Assembly (NCBI GenBank): GCA_964203275.1 | Contig: CAXNMF010000009.1 | Coordinates: forward strand, 61,760 to 125,759 | Origin: Ga0077527 sp945862135 | GTDB taxonomy: Bacteria; Pseudomonadota; Gammaproteobacteria; Burkholderiales; SG8-41 | Reading direction: 5' to 3' | DNA length: 64,000 nt | Shown: piece after piece, positions 54,512 through 63,052 of the stretch | How positions within the stretch are numbered: position 1 is the first letter of the stretch | Layout of the letters: every line of letters begins with the position of its first letter | Position numbers and translations under genes: made by a program | Notes under the pieces: model-generated | The model's input: the letters and a program-made list of their open reading frames with translations, nothing else | Told to the model about the DNA's origin: nothing | Databases searched by the model: none

Positions 54512-54988
54512 TTGAATATTTTAAGATACTGCCGAGTTTTTATTGTAGCATGCGCCCTGCTGGATGCCGCTCCAGCGCTATCGCAGTTGTTGGCCGCGGA
54601 CAATCTGGCACAGGTCGCAGCAGAAGCGCGCGCCAAACGTGTCCCCGTATTGATCGCCTTCATGCAACAGTCCTGCCCCTACTGTGCCATCGCGCGCCGG
54701 GATTATTTAGTCCCTTTGCAGACTGATCCGGAATGGCGGCACCGGGTTTTGATCCGCGAAATTGACGTGGATCGCACCACGCCGCTGCGCGATTTCACGG
54801 GCACAGCGACAACGCACAAAGCCTTTGCGCGCAGCCTCGGAGCGAGACGGGTGCCGACGCTGATTTTCTTTGATGCCGAGGGCAATCGGATCGGACCGCC
54901 GATCGTCGGACTGATCAGCGAGGATTTTTACCGGCTCTACATCGAACAGGGCATAGAAGCCGGTCTCTCGAAGATGCGCCGGCGCTGA
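54512..54988 (+). CDS. Exported thioredoxin-like protein
   Basis: A thioredoxin-fold protein with a signal peptide. The most likely start is TTG at 54512 (MNILRYCRVFIVACALLDAAPALS); a TTG at 54503 is also in frame and there is no ATG or GTG, so the start is uncertain. The active site is SCPYCAIARRDYLVPL (Cys55, Cys58 in 158 residues), followed by RRVPTLIFFDAEGNRIGPPIVGLIS with cis-Pro. It resembles SoxW/thioredoxin_2 proteins. It is head-to-head with hemC, with ten bases between the starts. Confidence 0.82.
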   Translation: MNILRYCRVFIVACALLDAAPALSQLLAADNLAQVAAEARAKRVPVLIAFMQQSCPYCAIARRDYLVPLQTDPEWRHRVLIREIDVDRTTPLRDFTGTATTHKAFARSLGARRVPTLIFFDAEGNRIGPPIVGLISEDFYRLYIEQGIEAGLSKMRRR

Positions 54989-55000
54989 TAAGCCCCGGAA

Positions 55001-55756
55001 TCAGCGCGTCAGCTCACGGACGATATGTTGCTGGCGGCGGCTCACCGGCAGACGTTCGTCAATCCCCGCCAGCAAAATCTGCCAGGGTCCTTCTCCGGAA
55101 TCGCCGCCGACGCGCTCGAACCCGCGTATCGCCGTGCGCGCAACCAGGCAATTACGATGCGCGCGCACAAAACGCTCGGCAAATTCCTGCTCCAGACGCG
55201 TCAGGGACTCCTCAATCAGATATTCGCGTTCCGCGGTGCGCACGGTTACGTACTTCAGCTCGGCACGCAGGAACAGAATGTCTTCCACCGGAATCAGATG
55301 AACCTTGCCGCGCTCCGCAGCGCTGAGGCAGGTGCGCGGCGTTTGCTGCAGTTCGCGCAGCACACCATCCTTGGGCATCATCCCCCGCGCGCGCAACAAT
55401 GCCTCCTGTAATCGGGCGGCACGAATCGGTTTCAGCAGGTAATCCACGGCATGCAACTCAAACGCGCTGATCGCATAACTGTCGTAAGCCGTCGTAAAAA
55501 TCACGGCTGGCGGCGAAGCGGCCTGTCGCAGATGCTGCGCAACTTCAACACCATCCATGCCGGGCATGCGCACATCCAGAAGCACCACATCAACCCCGCC
55601 GGAACCCGCGATTTGCAAAGCTTCACGACCGTTGCTTGCCTCGCCGGCAACAATCACCGGCAGCGCGTCGCCGATATCCGCAAGCAGATCACGCATGCGG
55701 CTGCGCGCCGGCGCTTCGTCATCGACGATCAGCACACGCAACGGCATCTCACTCAT
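55001..55756 (-). CDS. algR: LytTR response regulator AlgR
   Basis: A 251-residue regulator. Residues 5-115 are the receiver, with phosphorylated Asp61 in LLDVRMPGMDG, acidic pair VDDE and KPIRA. The C-terminal half is a LytTR DNA-binding domain (HLIPVEDILFLRAELKYVTVRTAEREYLIEESLTRLEQEF). This pair and its location next to hemC and argH match AlgR of Pseudomonas, which controls alginate and type IV pilus genes. It overlaps algZ by four bases. Confidence 0.9.
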   Translation of the reverse strand: MSEMPLRVLIVDDEAPARSRMRDLLADIGDALPVIVAGEASNGREALQIAGSGGVDVVLLDVRMPGMDGVEVAQHLRQAASPPAVIFTTAYDSYAISAFELHAVDYLLKPIRAARLQEALLRARGMMPKDGVLRELQQTPRTCLSAAERGKVHLIPVEDILFLRAELKYVTVRTAEREYLIEESLTRLEQEFAERFVRAHRNCLVARTAIRGFERVGGDSGEGPWQILLAGIDERLPVSRRQQHIVRELTR

Positions 55757-56772
55757 GCTCGCCCCGGCTTGGCATAGGGCATGGCAATGCGCACCTCATA
55801 CATGCTGTCTCCGACTCGGGTTGTCAGTTCCGCAGCCACATCAAAATGCAGTTGCAAGCGCTCGCGAATGTTGCCCACGGCCATCTTGTTGCCCGCATGA
55901 TGGCTACCGCTTGCGCAGTAAGGATTGCGCAGCACCATGTGCAACCGGTCACGCACTGCATAGATGTTGATGCTGACCACGCCAGGCGTCTCGCTCGGCT
56001 CAATGCCGTGGTAAACAGCGTTTTCCAGCAGAGGCTGCAAGGTCAGCGGAGGCACCAGCGCATCGCGTGGCATCTTGTCGATATGCCATTCCACCTGCAG
56101 CCGGTCGCCGAGACGTAACTGCTCCAGATCAAGATATTGCCGGCACAGCTCGATCTCGTCGGCCAAAGGCGTCAGCTCCCGGTTGTCGGCCATCAGTGCG
56201 CGAAACAAACCCGCCATATCCTCCAGCGCCGTTTCGGCGCGGCGCGGTTCCTGCCGTACCAGTGACAACACGGCATTGATGCTGTTGAACAGGAAATGCG
56301 GGCGGATGCGCGCCTGCAGCGCCTGCAGCCGGGCCTCGGCCAGCGCAGGCGACAAGGCGCGGCCCCGCAGATCGAAATACGCCAGCAGCATCGCAGTCAC
56401 CAGAACAACGATCAGCAGCCAGCGCATCAACGAAGCCGCCTCCACAATCAGCAACCAGTGACTGGCGTAATGCAGGGCACTGGTCAACGCGACTTCGATC
56501 ACCAGCACTGCGGCGACGCCCGCAGCATAGGGAAGCCTGCGCAACAGCCCGCTCATCGCCGCCAGCACCAGAAGGCTGACTATCAGCAATGGTTCGACCA
56601 ACGCCGCATTGGCGGTGAACTGGCGCGGCCATTCACGCACGCTTTGCACCTGCAGCAGCGCGGCCAACAGGGCAATGCCATTCACGATCAACAAGATGCG
56701 CAGCAATATTCCGAGATTGCGGAAGTCGGGAAGGGCACCGCTGTGGGCGTTATGATTTATACTCTGCGCCAT
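55753..56772 (-). CDS. algZ: Sensor histidine kinase AlgZ/FimS (LytS type)
   Basis: A 339-residue kinase with four N-terminal membrane helices (about 20-130, such as LLRILLIVNGIALLAALLQ and LLIVSLLVLAAMSGLLRRL). The kinase core has the H-box RPHFLFNSINAVLSL (His159), then LPLxxExELCxxYLxLE-like LADEIELCRQYLDLEQLRLGDRL and VPPLTLQPLLENAVYHGIEP, the LytS signature. Its ATP lid is poorly conserved, as in FimS. It is divergent from argH across 47 bp. Confidence 0.9.
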   Translation of the reverse strand: MAQSINHNAHSGALPDFRNLGILLRILLIVNGIALLAALLQVQSVREWPRQFTANAALVEPLLIVSLLVLAAMSGLLRRLPYAAGVAAVLVIEVALTSALHYASHWLLIVEAASLMRWLLIVVLVTAMLLAYFDLRGRALSPALAEARLQALQARIRPHFLFNSINAVLSLVRQEPRRAETALEDMAGLFRALMADNRELTPLADEIELCRQYLDLEQLRLGDRLQVEWHIDKMPRDALVPPLTLQPLLENAVYHGIEPSETPGVVSINIYAVRDRLHMVLRNPYCASGSHHAGNKMAVGNIRERLQLHFDVAAELTTRVGDSMYEVRIAMPYAKPGRA

Positions 56773-56819
56773 GACTGTTTCATTCTAGCAGGCCCCACCC
56801 ACAGGCCGTCCGCAACACC

Positions 56820-58238
56820 ATGTCCGCAAAAGAAAAAACTCCAAGCAGCAGCGCGAAACCCAGCGCCACCAAACCCTGGTCCGGTCGCTTCAGCGAACCC
56901 GTTGATGATCTGGTCAAACGCTTCACCGCATCGGTCGGCTTCGACCAGCGCCTTGCTGAATTCGACATCCAGGGCTCGATCGCCCATGCTCGCATGCTGC
57001 GCGCGGTCGGCATCCTGACCCCCACCGATCTCGACGCCATCGAAAAAGGGCTCGCCAGCATCGGTGCGGAAATCCGCGAAGGCACTTTCCCATGGTCGCT
57101 GGATCTGGAAGACGTTCATCTGAATATCGAGAAACGCCTGACCGACATGGTCGGCGACGCCGGCAAGCGCCTGCATACCGGACGTTCGCGCAACGACCAG
57201 GTCGCCACCGACGTGCGTCTCTACCTTCGTGCTGGCATCGACCACGTGCTGACGCTGATCAAGAGTCTGCAGCGCGCGCTGCTCGACCTCGCGGAGAAAC
57301 ACACTGAAACCGTAATGCCGGGTTTCACCCACCTGCAGGTCGCACAGCCGGTATCGTTCGCGCATCATCTGCTGGCCTACTTCGAGATGCTGTCACGCGA
57401 TGCGCAGCGCTTTGCCGACTGCCGCAAACGCGTGAACCGCCTGCCGCTGGGCGCCGCCGCGCTCGCCGGCACCTCCTTCCCGATCGACCGCCAGATGGTC
57501 GCCAAGGAACTCGGCTTTGACGGTGTCTGCGAAAACTCTCTCGACGCCGTGTCCGACCGCGACTTCGCAATTGAATTCGTCGCCGCCGGCGCGCTGACCA
57601 TGACCCATCTGTCACGCTTCAGTGAAGAACTGATCCTGTGGATGAGCCCGCGTTTCGGCTTCATCGACATCGCCGACCGCTACTGCACCGGCTCGTCGAT
57701 CATGCCGCAGAAAAAAAACCCCGATGTCGCCGAATTGGTGCGCGGCAAGACCGGCCGCGTCAACGGCCATCTGGTTGCTCTGCTGACCCTGATGAAAGGC
57801 CAGCCGCTGGCCTATAACAAGGACAACCAGGAAGACAAGGAACCTTTGCTCGACACCATGGATACGCTGCTGATGAGCCTGGCCGTGTTTACCGGCATGG
57901 TCGGCGGCATTACGGTGAAGCCCGACGCCATGCGTGCCGCGGCGCGCGAAGGTTATGCCACCGCCACGGATCTCGCGGATTACCTGGTCAAAAAAGGCCT
58001 CCCCTTCCGCGAAGCACACGAAGTTGTGGCGCAAGCCGTGCGTCACGCGGAAACACGGCGCTGCGACCTGTCGGACATGTCGCTCGACGAATTGCGCCAG
58101 TTCTCCAGCCTGATCGGCCCCGAGGTGTTTGAAGCACTGACGCTGGAAGGTTCGATGAAAAGCCGCAGCCACATCGGTGGCACCGCGCCGGCCCGCGTCA
58201 AGGCCGCCATCGCCAAGGCGCGCAAGGCCATTGCCTGA
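56820..58238 (+). CDS. argH: Argininosuccinate lyase
   Basis: Last step of arginine synthesis, releasing fumarate. The 472-residue enzyme has KPWSGRFSEPVDDLVKRFTASV, HTGRSRNDQVATDVRLYLR, TVMPGFTHLQVAQPVSFAHHL, and the lyase signature GSSIMPQKKNPDVAE with the catalytic Ser loop. It shares a 47-bp divergent region with algZ and ends with its own terminator. Confidence 0.96.
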   Translation: MSAKEKTPSSSAKPSATKPWSGRFSEPVDDLVKRFTASVGFDQRLAEFDIQGSIAHARMLRAVGILTPTDLDAIEKGLASIGAEIREGTFPWSLDLEDVHLNIEKRLTDMVGDAGKRLHTGRSRNDQVATDVRLYLRAGIDHVLTLIKSLQRALLDLAEKHTETVMPGFTHLQVAQPVSFAHHLLAYFEMLSRDAQRFADCRKRVNRLPLGAAALAGTSFPIDRQMVAKELGFDGVCENSLDAVSDRDFAIEFVAAGALTMTHLSRFSEELILWMSPRFGFIDIADRYCTGSSIMPQKKNPDVAELVRGKTGRVNGHLVALLTLMKGQPLAYNKDNQEDKEPLLDTMDTLLMSLAVFTGMVGGITVKPDAMRAAAREGYATATDLADYLVKKGLPFREAHEVVAQAVRHAETRRCDLSDMSLDELRQFSSLIGPEVFEALTLEGSMKSRSHIGGTAPARVKAAIAKARKAIA

Positions 58239-58245
58239 CTAAACG

Positions 58246-58275
58246 GCGCGCCCCTGCGCGCCCGGCCTCTTTTTC
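58246..58275 (+). terminator. Rho-independent terminator after argH
   Basis: GGCGCGC (58246-58252), a four-base loop CCCT and GCGCGCC (58257-58263), then a pyrimidine-rich tail with a TTTTT run. It lies 7 bases past the argH stop. Confidence 0.75.
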
Positions 58276-58362
58276 TCCGTTACGGCCCTGCAGCCGGACT
58301 TAATGTTGCCTTAATTCCCGGATCGCACACTGTCTCCGTCAATTGTTACGGAGCAGATGATC

Positions 58363-58785
58363 ATGGATAAGCAGATTTTTTTCGGCCTCGCAGTATTTGC
58401 GGCCTCCTGTGCGTTCAGCACCAGCGCAGGAGCCGTAACGCCTGCAGAAATGCGGAAGGAATTTGCCTCCGCAGCCAAGGCGGCCAATCCGGGGTTTGCC
58501 GGATTTTCAGCGGCGCGCGGCGAACAATTCTTCAAAACGACCCATGGCAAGGACTGGAGTTGCGCCACCTGCCACGGTGCGCGCCCCGTCAGCGACGGCA
58601 AACACACCGTCACCGGCAAGCTCATTACCCCACTGGCGCCCGCAGCCAACGCCAAACGTTTCACCGATCAGGCCAAAACCGAGAAGTGGTTCAAGCGCAA
58701 CTGCAACGATGTCCTTGGCCGCGAATGCAGCGCCGCTGAAAAAGGCGATGTCCTCGAATATCTCCTTACTTTGAACAAGGGCTGA
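58363..58785 (+). CDS. DUF1924 / sphaeroides haem protein (SHP)-like cytochrome c
   Basis: A 140-residue periplasmic monohaem cytochrome. Residues 1-24 are a signal peptide (SAGA). The haem site is SCATCHGARP (C67-H71). It carries the DUF1924 ending EKWFKRNCNDVLGRECSAAEKGDVLEYLL with two cysteines (C114, C122) likely to form a disulfide. In the Rhodobacter SHP family an Asn near this Cys serves as a haem ligand that swings away when oxygen or other ligands bind. Here Asn113 or Asn115 is in place. I chose ATG at 58363 on SD spacing; ATG at 58357 is two codons upstream. It leads a SHP-DHC-b561 operon. Confidence 0.85.
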   Translation: MDKQIFFGLAVFAASCAFSTSAGAVTPAEMRKEFASAAKAANPGFAGFSAARGEQFFKTTHGKDWSCATCHGARPVSDGKHTVTGKLITPLAPAANAKRFTDQAKTEKWFKRNCNDVLGRECSAAEKGDVLEYLLTLNKG

Positions 58786-58789
58786 TGCG

Positions 58790-59254
58790 ATGAAAACCCG
58801 CTTTTCAGCAACACTTGCCTGCGCATTGATTGGCAACCTGGCGATTGCCGGCGCAGCGTTAGCCGATGACGTATTCACCGGCAGCAATGCCAAATGGAAA
58901 GCCGAATGCGGCTCCTGCCATGTCGCCTATCCGGCGCAATTGCTGCCCGCGACATCCTGGCAGCGCCTGATGAAAAATCTCGATAAACATTTCGGCACCG
59001 ATGCTTCGCTCGATGCCGCCACCGCCGCGGAAATCGGCGCCTTCCTGGATAAATATGCCGGCAGTAAACGCGGCATTGCCGGGGAATCCACGCTGCGCGT
59101 CAGCGAAACCGCCTGGTTCCAGCGCGAACACCGCAAAGTCGATGCTGCGACCTGGAAAAATCCCAAGGTCAAAAGCGCAGCGAACTGTGCGGCCTGCCAC
59201 AGCGCCGCCGAAGCCGGCGATTACCGCGAACGCGGCATCCGCATACCGCAATAG
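58790..59254 (+). CDS. Dihaem cytochrome c (DHC)
   Basis: A 154-residue periplasmic cytochrome with signal peptide (GAALA) and two haem motifs, ECGSCHVAYP (C40-H44) and NCAACHSAAE (C133-H137). The sequence AECGSCHVAYPAQLLPATSWQRLMKNLDKHFGTDASLDAAT, with a second His in KHFG, matches DHC proteins that accompany SHP, and the dihaem protein is thought to pass electrons to it. Five bases separate it from the previous gene. Confidence 0.9.
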   Translation: MKTRFSATLACALIGNLAIAGAALADDVFTGSNAKWKAECGSCHVAYPAQLLPATSWQRLMKNLDKHFGTDASLDAATAAEIGAFLDKYAGSKRGIAGESTLRVSETAWFQREHRKVDAATWKNPKVKSAANCAACHSAAEAGDYRERGIRIPQ

Positions 59255-59265
59255 GAGTCATCGTC

Positions 59266-59952
59266 ATGACCAAACAATCGATACTGGTATGGGATCTACC
59301 CACTCGCATCTTTCATTGGCTGCTCGCAGCCTGTTTCGTCGGCGCCTTTGCAACAGGCGATTCGGAACGCTGGCGCGATATCCACATCATGCTCGGCTAC
59401 ACGATGCTGGTGCTGATCGCATTCCGGGTCGCATGGGGTTTCATCGGTTCACGTTATGCCCGTTTCGGTGCTTTTACTTTCGGCCCTGGCCGTGTCGCTC
59501 AATATCTGCGTTCATTGCTCAGCGCAAAACCCGAACATCATGTCGGACACAATCCTGCCGGCAGCTGGGCCATCTACCTGCTGCTGAGCTTGACACTGAT
59601 TGCAGGCATTACCGGTTACGCGACGCTGAATGAATTCGGTGGCGAATGGCTGGAAGAAATTCATGAGGGCGCGGCCAACGCGATGCTCGCCGTAGTACTG
59701 GCGCATATTGCCGGCGTCATCGCCAGCAGCCTGCGGCATCGCGAAAATCTGGTCAGAGGCATGATCACCGGCCGCAAAATCGGCGCCTTCGCCGAAGGTA
59801 TCCGCAAGCCCCATCGCATCGTTGCGGTAATGTTGCTTGCTGGCGTCATCGGTTTCTGGGTGATCGGCAAGCCTTACATCATGCCGGTCACCACGGATGT
59901 TGCTGCGGCATCTGCTGACGCAGATCATGAAAATGGTCATCAGAGACGCTAG
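59266..59952 (+). CDS. Cytochrome b561 family protein
   Basis: A 228-residue membrane cytochrome with four to five helices. LVWDLPTRIFHWLLAACFVGAF has the first haem-binding His, HIMLGYTMLVLIAFRVAWGFIGSRYARF the second, HVGHNPAGSW and HEGAANAMLAVVLAHIAGVIAS supply the others. It probably takes electrons from quinol and gives them to DHC and SHP. Another C-terminal helix (IVAVMLLAGVIGFWVIG) is followed by an acidic/His-rich tail. It is tightly clustered with DHC. Confidence 0.92.
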   Translation: MTKQSILVWDLPTRIFHWLLAACFVGAFATGDSERWRDIHIMLGYTMLVLIAFRVAWGFIGSRYARFGAFTFGPGRVAQYLRSLLSAKPEHHVGHNPAGSWAIYLLLSLTLIAGITGYATLNEFGGEWLEEIHEGAANAMLAVVLAHIAGVIASSLRHRENLVRGMITGRKIGAFAEGIRKPHRIVAVMLLAGVIGFWVIGKPYIMPVTTDVAAASADADHENGHQRR

Positions 59953-59961
59953 ACTGGCTTC

Positions 59962-60621
59962 ATGCGCATCCTGCTGGTCGAAGATGATGAACTGCTCGGC
60001 GACGGCGTCGAGGCCGGCCTGAAACAGGCCGGTTACGCCGTCGACTGGGTGCGTGACGGCGCTGCCGCTGAACTGACATTGCGCAACGGCGGCCATGAGG
60101 CGGTCATCCTCGATCTCGGCCTGCCGCGCAAATCAGGCCTTGAAGTGCTGGGTCAGGCACGGCGCGCCGGCAACCGCATCCCGGTACTGATCCTGACCGC
60201 GCGCGATACCGTCGATGATCGCATCAAGGGGCTTGATGCCGGAGCCGACGACTATCTGGTCAAACCCTTCGATCTGCACGAACTGACGGCCCGCGTACGC
60301 GCGCTGATCCGGCGTGCGCATGACGCGCCGGCGCCGGTCCTGCGGATTGCCGGCATCGAACTCGATCCGGCGGCCCGGACGGTGCACTACGACAGCAAGC
60401 TGCTCGACCTGCCGGCCCGTGAGTTCGGATTGCTCCATGCCTTGCTTCTCAACGCCGGACGCGTATTGACCCGCGAGCAGCTGGGCGATGCACTCTATGG
60501 CTGGGGTGAAGAAATCGAAAGCAACGCCATCGACGTGCACATTCATCACCTGCGGCGCAAGCTGGCGCCGGATGTGATCCGCACCGTGCGCGGCGTCGGC
60601 TACATGATTGCCAAAAAGTAA
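59962..60621 (+). CDS. OmpR-family response regulator (QseB-like)
   Basis: A 219-residue two-component regulator: receiver with acidic VEDD, phosphorylated Asp51 (VILDLGLPRKSG), Thr (LTARD) and Lys in LVKPFDLHEL; and a winged-helix DNA-binding domain (about 125-217), FGLLHALLLNAGRVLTREQLGDALYG, ending VRTVRGVGYMI. It follows the cytochrome genes after nine bases and is probably cotranscribed. Closest by pattern to QseB/PmrA regulators. Confidence 0.92.
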   Translation: MRILLVEDDELLGDGVEAGLKQAGYAVDWVRDGAAAELTLRNGGHEAVILDLGLPRKSGLEVLGQARRAGNRIPVLILTARDTVDDRIKGLDAGADDYLVKPFDLHELTARVRALIRRAHDAPAPVLRIAGIELDPAARTVHYDSKLLDLPAREFGLLHALLLNAGRVLTREQLGDALYGWGEEIESNAIDVHIHHLRRKLAPDVIRTVRGVGYMIAKK

Positions 60622-60622
60622 A

Positions 60623-61975
60623 ATGCCGCAGGCCGCCTATTCGCTGAAAAAACGCCTGGTGATCGTAATGCTGACCCTGATCGGCGCGATCTGGTCAGCC
60701 ATCGCAATATACAGCTACTTCGACATCCGCCACGAAAGCGAAGAACTGCTGGACGCGCACCTGGCCCAGTCGGCATCGCTGATTCTCGCCCAGGCCGAAC
60801 ACGCCATCGAGGAAATCGAGATGGAGCACGCGCCGCAATTCAAGGAAGGCCATCGGGTCGCCTTCCAGCTGTGGGAGCGCGGAAAGAAATTGCGGCTACA
60901 TTCAAAAAATGCGCCGAACACGCTGCTTTCATCCACCACTACCGGTTTCAGCAACGCCGTCATCAACGGAAGAGATTGGCGTGTCTTCAGCGCTTGGACG
61001 CAGGATCGCGAAAACCTGGTGCAGGTCGCGGAACGCGATGACTCGCGGCAGGACATCACGCATGCGATGACCATGAATCTCTTGCTGCCGCTGCTGTTCG
61101 CGCTGCCGCTGCTCGGCCTGCTGGTATGGATTGCCGTTGCTCACTCACTCAATCCACTCACCCGTCTCGGCCATGAAGTCGCCCGGCGCGAAGCCACGAA
61201 CCTCGATCCCCTGCAGCCGCAGGGTGCACCCACGGAAATCATGCCGCTGATCGACAACCTCAATACGCTGTTCGCACGCGTCGCGCGGCTGATCGAACAC
61301 GAGCGTCGCTTCACCGCCGATGCCGCGCATGAACTGCGCACACCGCTGGCCGCGCTGATGACGCAGGCTCAGGTGGCACGCGCCGCCACTGCGGATGCCG
61401 AACGCAATCGCGCACTGGACAACGTCATTGCCGGCTGCATCCGAGCCGCGCGAATCGTCGACCAGATGCTGACGCTGGCCCGATTGGAACCTGATACCGC
61501 GCTGGGACCACGCGAAGTGTTCGACCTGCGTGCACTGGCACAGAGCGTGGTCGCCGACATTGCTCCGGCAGCGCTGCAGCAGGGCGTGGAATTTGAATTG
61601 GAAGATTGCGCAGACGCCTCCGTCTCGGGCAACGGCGATCTGATACGCATCGCCTTGCGCAACCTCATCGACAATGCCGTTCGCTACAGCCCGAGCGACA
61701 CGAAGGTACAGGTCACGATCGAAGAATCAGACGGCTTCGCATCCGCCAGAGTGATTGATCAGGGGCCGGGCTTGCCGGGCGACTGGACCGGCCGCCAGTC
61801 GGCCCAGCGGTCTCACCGTGTTCTTGGCAACAACGCCGCGGGCAGCGGCCTCGGGCTGTCGATTACGCGTCGCATCGCCGAATTGCACGGCGGCAGCGTG
61901 GAATTGCACAAAAACAAAACGGGAACGGGGCTCACTGCCGAGTTGCGCCTGCCACGGCAGGCGGCATCCGCCTAG
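60623..61975 (+). CDS. Sensor histidine kinase (QseC-like)
   Basis: A 450-residue kinase. Start ATG at 60623, one base after the regulator stop; a TTG at 60608 is in frame. A helix at about residues 12-30 and another near 148-170 flank a periplasmic domain, typical of QseC. The dimerisation/phospho site is DAAHELRTPLAALMTQAQ with His236, then N-box RNLIDNAVRYSP, G1 DQGPGLPG and G2 GSGLGLSIT. Its position in the SHP/DHC cluster implies it senses a respiratory or redox signal; QseC-like proteins in this setting have been reported. Confidence 0.9.
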   Translation: MPQAAYSLKKRLVIVMLTLIGAIWSAIAIYSYFDIRHESEELLDAHLAQSASLILAQAEHAIEEIEMEHAPQFKEGHRVAFQLWERGKKLRLHSKNAPNTLLSSTTTGFSNAVINGRDWRVFSAWTQDRENLVQVAERDDSRQDITHAMTMNLLLPLLFALPLLGLLVWIAVAHSLNPLTRLGHEVARREATNLDPLQPQGAPTEIMPLIDNLNTLFARVARLIEHERRFTADAAHELRTPLAALMTQAQVARAATADAERNRALDNVIAGCIRAARIVDQMLTLARLEPDTALGPREVFDLRALAQSVVADIAPAALQQGVEFELEDCADASVSGNGDLIRIALRNLIDNAVRYSPSDTKVQVTIEESDGFASARVIDQGPGLPGDWTGRQSAQRSHRVLGNNAAGSGLGLSITRRIAELHGGSVELHKNKTGTGLTAELRLPRQAASA

Positions 61976-63003
61976 ATTCTTGCTTTCGGCGCTGCAGCAC
62001 TCGCGCGGACAATCAATTCGGTTGGCAGTTTGTTGCGCAATTCAACGGCCTGATCGTCCAGCCGTGCCAGCAGGTGATTGGCCGCATAGACACCCATTTC
62101 CGCAGTCGGAAAACGCACGGTGGTCAGCGCCGGTGTGATCAGCGACGCCATCTCCATATCGTCAAAACCGGTAATCGACACATCATCGGGCACCTTTAAG
62201 CCCCGGGAATGACACTCGGCGATCGCGCCGATCGCCAATACGTCATTGCCGCAGATCACTGCCGTCGGTGGTTCGCTGCCCTTCAGCAATTCGCGTAAAC
62301 CCTCGCGGCCGCCGGTGTGGGTATACGGCTTTTCGACTACCGCTTCCGGCAACAATGCAATCCCGTGCACCGTCAGCGCTTCACGCACGCCGGCCAGGCG
62401 TTCCTGCGCTCGCTCATTGTTCTCGGTAATGCCCGAGATCATCGCAAAACGGCGGTGGCCAAGGTCGAGCAGATGATTGGCGATGCACATCCCTGCTGCG
62501 CGATTATCAAATCCCACGCAGGGACGATTGCCGCTTTCATCAAAGGCCCAGGTCAGCACGTAGGGCAGGTTGTGTGACTCGAGCATGCGGTAGATGTCAG
62601 GATGGTGCGTCGTGCCCAGCAACACCAGCCCGTCGACGCCGCGCTCGATCAACGTGCGCGTCACGCGTGCTTCGATGTCGGCGTCGAACTCATGACTGGC
62701 CAGCAGCAGCACATAACCCGCAGCATCGAGCGTGCGCTGCAAGGCCTGAATGGTATTGGCGAAAATCGCGTTGTCGAGCGTCGGCACCACCGCGCCTATG
62801 GTATGCGTGCGCCGTGAAGCCAGCGCCCGTGCTGCACCGTGTGCGACATAACCCAGCGTACTGGCCGCCTGCTGCACACGCTCCAGCGTGCGTGCCTTGA
62901 CCTTGTGCGGCAGCGTCAGCGCGCGCGACACCGTCGCCGTTGATACCTTGGCGAGACGGGCAACATCTTCGAGTCGTGCGGCTTTGCTGGAGCGGGTTTT
63001 CAT
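61972..63003 (-). CDS. LacI family transcriptional regulator
   Basis: A 343-residue repressor. HTH LEDVARLAKVSTATVSRALTLPHKVKARTLERVQQAASTLGYV with the hinge helix HGAARALASRRTHTIGAVVPTLDNAIFA, then the periplasmic-binding-protein-like sensor (GVDGLVLLGTTHHPDI, TVIxxSGxxxx-like EPPTAVICGNDVLAIGAI, SITGFDDMEMASLITPALTTVRFP). This is the usual GntR/GalR type. It lies downstream of xsc on the same strand, separated by a terminator, so it may control the xsc locus; no operator was identified. The gene converges with the kinase (4-bp overlap). Confidence 0.9.
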   Translation of the reverse strand: MKTRSSKAARLEDVARLAKVSTATVSRALTLPHKVKARTLERVQQAASTLGYVAHGAARALASRRTHTIGAVVPTLDNAIFANTIQALQRTLDAAGYVLLLASHEFDADIEARVTRTLIERGVDGLVLLGTTHHPDIYRMLESHNLPYVLTWAFDESGNRPCVGFDNRAAGMCIANHLLDLGHRRFAMISGITENNERAQERLAGVREALTVHGIALLPEAVVEKPYTHTGGREGLRELLKGSEPPTAVICGNDVLAIGAIAECHSRGLKVPDDVSITGFDDMEMASLITPALTTVRFPTAEMGVYAANHLLARLDDQAVELRNKLPTELIVRASAAAPKARI

Positions 63004-63010
63004 CGGATGA

Positions 63011-63034
63011 AAAAGCCGGCGCAGGCCGGCTTTT
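63011..63034 (-). terminator. Rho-independent terminator after xsc
   Basis: A perfect 10-bp stem, AAAAGCCGGC (63011-63020), loop GCAG, and GCCGGCTTTT (63025-63034), with an oligo-T run, between the xsc stop (63053) and the LacI start (63003). Confidence 0.8.
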
Positions 63035-63052
63035 CCCTGGATTGCATAAGCT

